Source of the DNA: CAYLYM01 sp964387645
GTDB lineage: Bacteria > Calditrichota > Calditrichia > RBG-13-44-9
Reading direction: 5' to 3'
Assembly (NCBI GenBank): GCA_964387645.1
Contig: CAYLYM010000053.1
Location: 1 to 25,407, forward strand
DNA length: 25,407 nucleotides
Both the position numbers and the translations under genes were made by a program. Shown here piece by piece: positions 24,049 to 25,407 of the stretch; within the stretch, counting starts at the first letter, position 1; each line of letters begins with the position of its first letter. The notes under the pieces were generated by a model. It searched no databases. It saw nothing but the letters and a program-made list of their open reading frames with translations, and was not told the origin of the DNA.

Positions 24049-25407
24049 TTATTTTTCGATTTCAACTTTTGCATTTAATTCCTGAGCGAATGCCATTAAC
24101 TTCTCTTTAAGTTTTTTAACTATTTCCGGATAGCGATCGGCAATATTGTATCGTTCAGAGGGATCTACCTCTAAGTTAAACAACTCGGGCGTAGGTGGTT
24201 GATTCGGAGCAAGGTCTTCTCGCATGTGGCTGGAAATTCTCAACTTCCATTTACCTTCACGAATTGCCTCAAGGTTTTCTCCACGAAGATAGTAAAAAGT
24301 TTTTGTCGGTGAAGGAGTCCTGCCTTTTAAGAATGGTAAAAGATTGTTTCCATCAATGATTCGATCTTTGGGTACTTCTGCTCCGGCGGCGGTTAAAATG
24401 GTTACAAACAAATCCATGGAAGTAGCCATATCGGCCGAGACCTGTCCAGCAGGAATTTCTTTTGGCCAGCGGATGATGGCGGGAACTCTCAATCCACCTT
24501 CATAGGTGTTGGCCTTGGCGCCACGCAATAATCCTGGTGAACCTACATGCCACCGTTCATTGCCCTTTTGTAACATGCGTGGTGGCAAATTCAACCATGG
24601 ACCATTATCGCTGCTGAAAATAAAAAGAGTATTCTCATCCAATCCTTCTTCTTTCAAAGTATTTAAAATACGACCAGCACTCCAGTCAATGGTTTCAATA
24701 ACATCGCCGTATAACCCAGCCCGCGAAGTACCTCGAAATTTTTGCGAAGCCGAGATTGGCAAATGTGGCATGGTATAAGGTAAATAAAGGAAAAATGGTT
24801 GTCCTTTCGATTTTTTGATGAATTTAATAGCTTCTTCAGTATAGCGTTCCGTCAGGGTCGATTGTTCTACCGGTTGTTCAATGGGTTCCGTATTCCGATA
24901 CAGTGCAAGTGGTCTTTTTGTTTTCACCCATGGAGGGATCATGTCATTGCTATACAACAGTCCGTAATAATAATCAAATCCTCTGTATGTAGGCATTAAT
25001 TCCTTTTTAGCATGACCCAGATGCCATTTTCCAATGATTGCGGTCCGATAACCTTGCTTTTTCAAGAGTTGCGCTATAGTGATTTCAGAAGCAGGCAAAC
25101 CATCTTTTGAATCTGGACCGAGGACCCTGGGCACACCACAACGCAATGGATAACGTCCGGTCAAAAGTGCTGCCCGGGATGGCGAACATGACGGAGCGGC
25201 AACATAAAAGGATGTCAAACGGATGCCTTCTCTGGCTATCTGATCCAGATTGGGGGTCCGAATTGTAGGATGTCCATAACAACTTAAATCTCCATATCCC
25301 AAATCATCGGCAAATAGAAGAACAATATTTGGCCGACTTTTGTTTTGCTGCTGTGTAGATTTAGAACAACCAGATAAAAGAAAACTAAGACCTCCCATAC
25401 ACATAAT
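24049..25407 (-). CDS. Arylsulfatase-family lipoprotein (5' end beyond window)
   Basis: This sulfatase hydrolyses sulfate esters with a formylglycine. Numbering from the first in-window Met (25404), the catalytic CSPSR motif is Cys73-Arg77 within the AAPSCSPSRAALLTGRYP segment. Calcium-site aspartates are at DD33-34 (LLFADDLGYGDLS). GKWHLGH (125-131) and SSDNGP complete the active site. A lipobox-like LSGC at residue 13 implies a lipoprotein, and the too-short signal sequence plus an open frame to the edge show that the real start lies outside the window. The usual length is about 450-600, so little is missing. No sulfatase-maturing enzyme is nearby. It is convergent with the pilus operon, separated by 74 bases with no clear terminator. 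Confidence 0.93.
   Translation of the reverse strand: MMCMGGLSFLLSGCSKSTQQQNKSRPNIVLLFADDLGYGDLSCYGHPTIRTPNLDQIAREGIRLTSFYVAAPSCSPSRAALLTGRYPLRCGVPRVLGPDSKDGLPASEITIAQLLKKQGYRTAIIGKWHLGHAKKELMPTYRGFDYYYGLLYSNDMIPPWVKTKRPLALYRNTEPIEQPVEQSTLTERYTEEAIKFIKKSKGQPFFLYLPYTMPHLPISASQKFRGTSRAGLYGDVIETIDWSAGRILNTLKEEGLDENTLFIFSSDNGPWLNLPPRMLQKGNERWHVGSPGLLRGAKANTYEGGLRVPAIIRWPKEIPAGQVSADMATSMDLFVTILTAAGAEVPKDRIIDGNNLLPFLKGRTPSPTKTFYYLRGENLEAIREGKWKLRISSHMREDLAPNQPPTPELFNLEVDPSERYNIADRYPEIVKKLKEKLMAFAQELNAKVEIEK

Overview
The window is an AT-rich stretch of a Gram-negative bacterial chromosome. The evidence for an outer membrane is a secretin, an OmpA-family protein, a small outer-membrane barrel candidate and lipoproteins. 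Low GC, TTG starts with good ribosome binding sites, and a pilin-like protein beginning MGQQQLLLIVLG suggest a member of the FCB superphylum such as Calditrichota, Ignavibacteriota or a relative. That placement is inference from gene style, not proof.

Region 1 (1-3548, minus strand) is one tightly packed operon. It reads in the order PTS EIIA-like protein, PII-like protein, DUF2007-like protein, ClC chloride transporter/channel with two CBS domains, and a SpoU/TrmH rRNA methyltransferase that runs off the window. Two junctions are ATGA stop/start overlaps. The cluster looks like a transporter with small regulatory proteins upstream. A divergent intergenic region (3549-3745) separates it from nadE.

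Region 2 (3746-10793, plus strand) holds housekeeping and envelope genes. These are glutamine-dependent NAD+ synthetase (nadE), a periplasmic/outer-membrane coiled-coil protein with an OmpA domain, a LarE-type sulfur transferase with a three-cysteine pattern, a PgeF/YfiH-family protein, a small secreted beta-barrel candidate, and undecaprenyl-diphosphate phosphatase (uppP). A clear intrinsic terminator lies before uppP.

Region 3 (about 10794-23974, plus strand) is the main interest. It is an eleven-gene type IV pilus/type II secretion-like operon. It starts with an abundant-looking pilin-like protein behind a 476-base leader with a strong ribosome binding site. Three stem-loops follow, and then pilC/gspF, pilB/gspE, two short pilin-like proteins, a large PilX/DUF4900-like protein, a PilT-like ATPase, a PilM-PilN fusion, a PilO-PilP-like fusion, a very short secretin and an Ig-domain lipoprotein. 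None of the four pilin-like proteins has the usual prepilin peptidase site or the Glu5 residue, and no prepilin peptidase gene is present. The PilT-like ATPase has lost the Glu-Asp of its Asp box. Together these suggest a reduced, divergent pilus or secretion machine whose secreted fibre may be processed in a non-standard way.

Region 4 (24049-25407, minus strand) is a convergent arylsulfatase-family lipoprotein that is 5'-partial at the window edge.

No tRNA, rRNA, CRISPR array, insertion sequence or integrase was seen.
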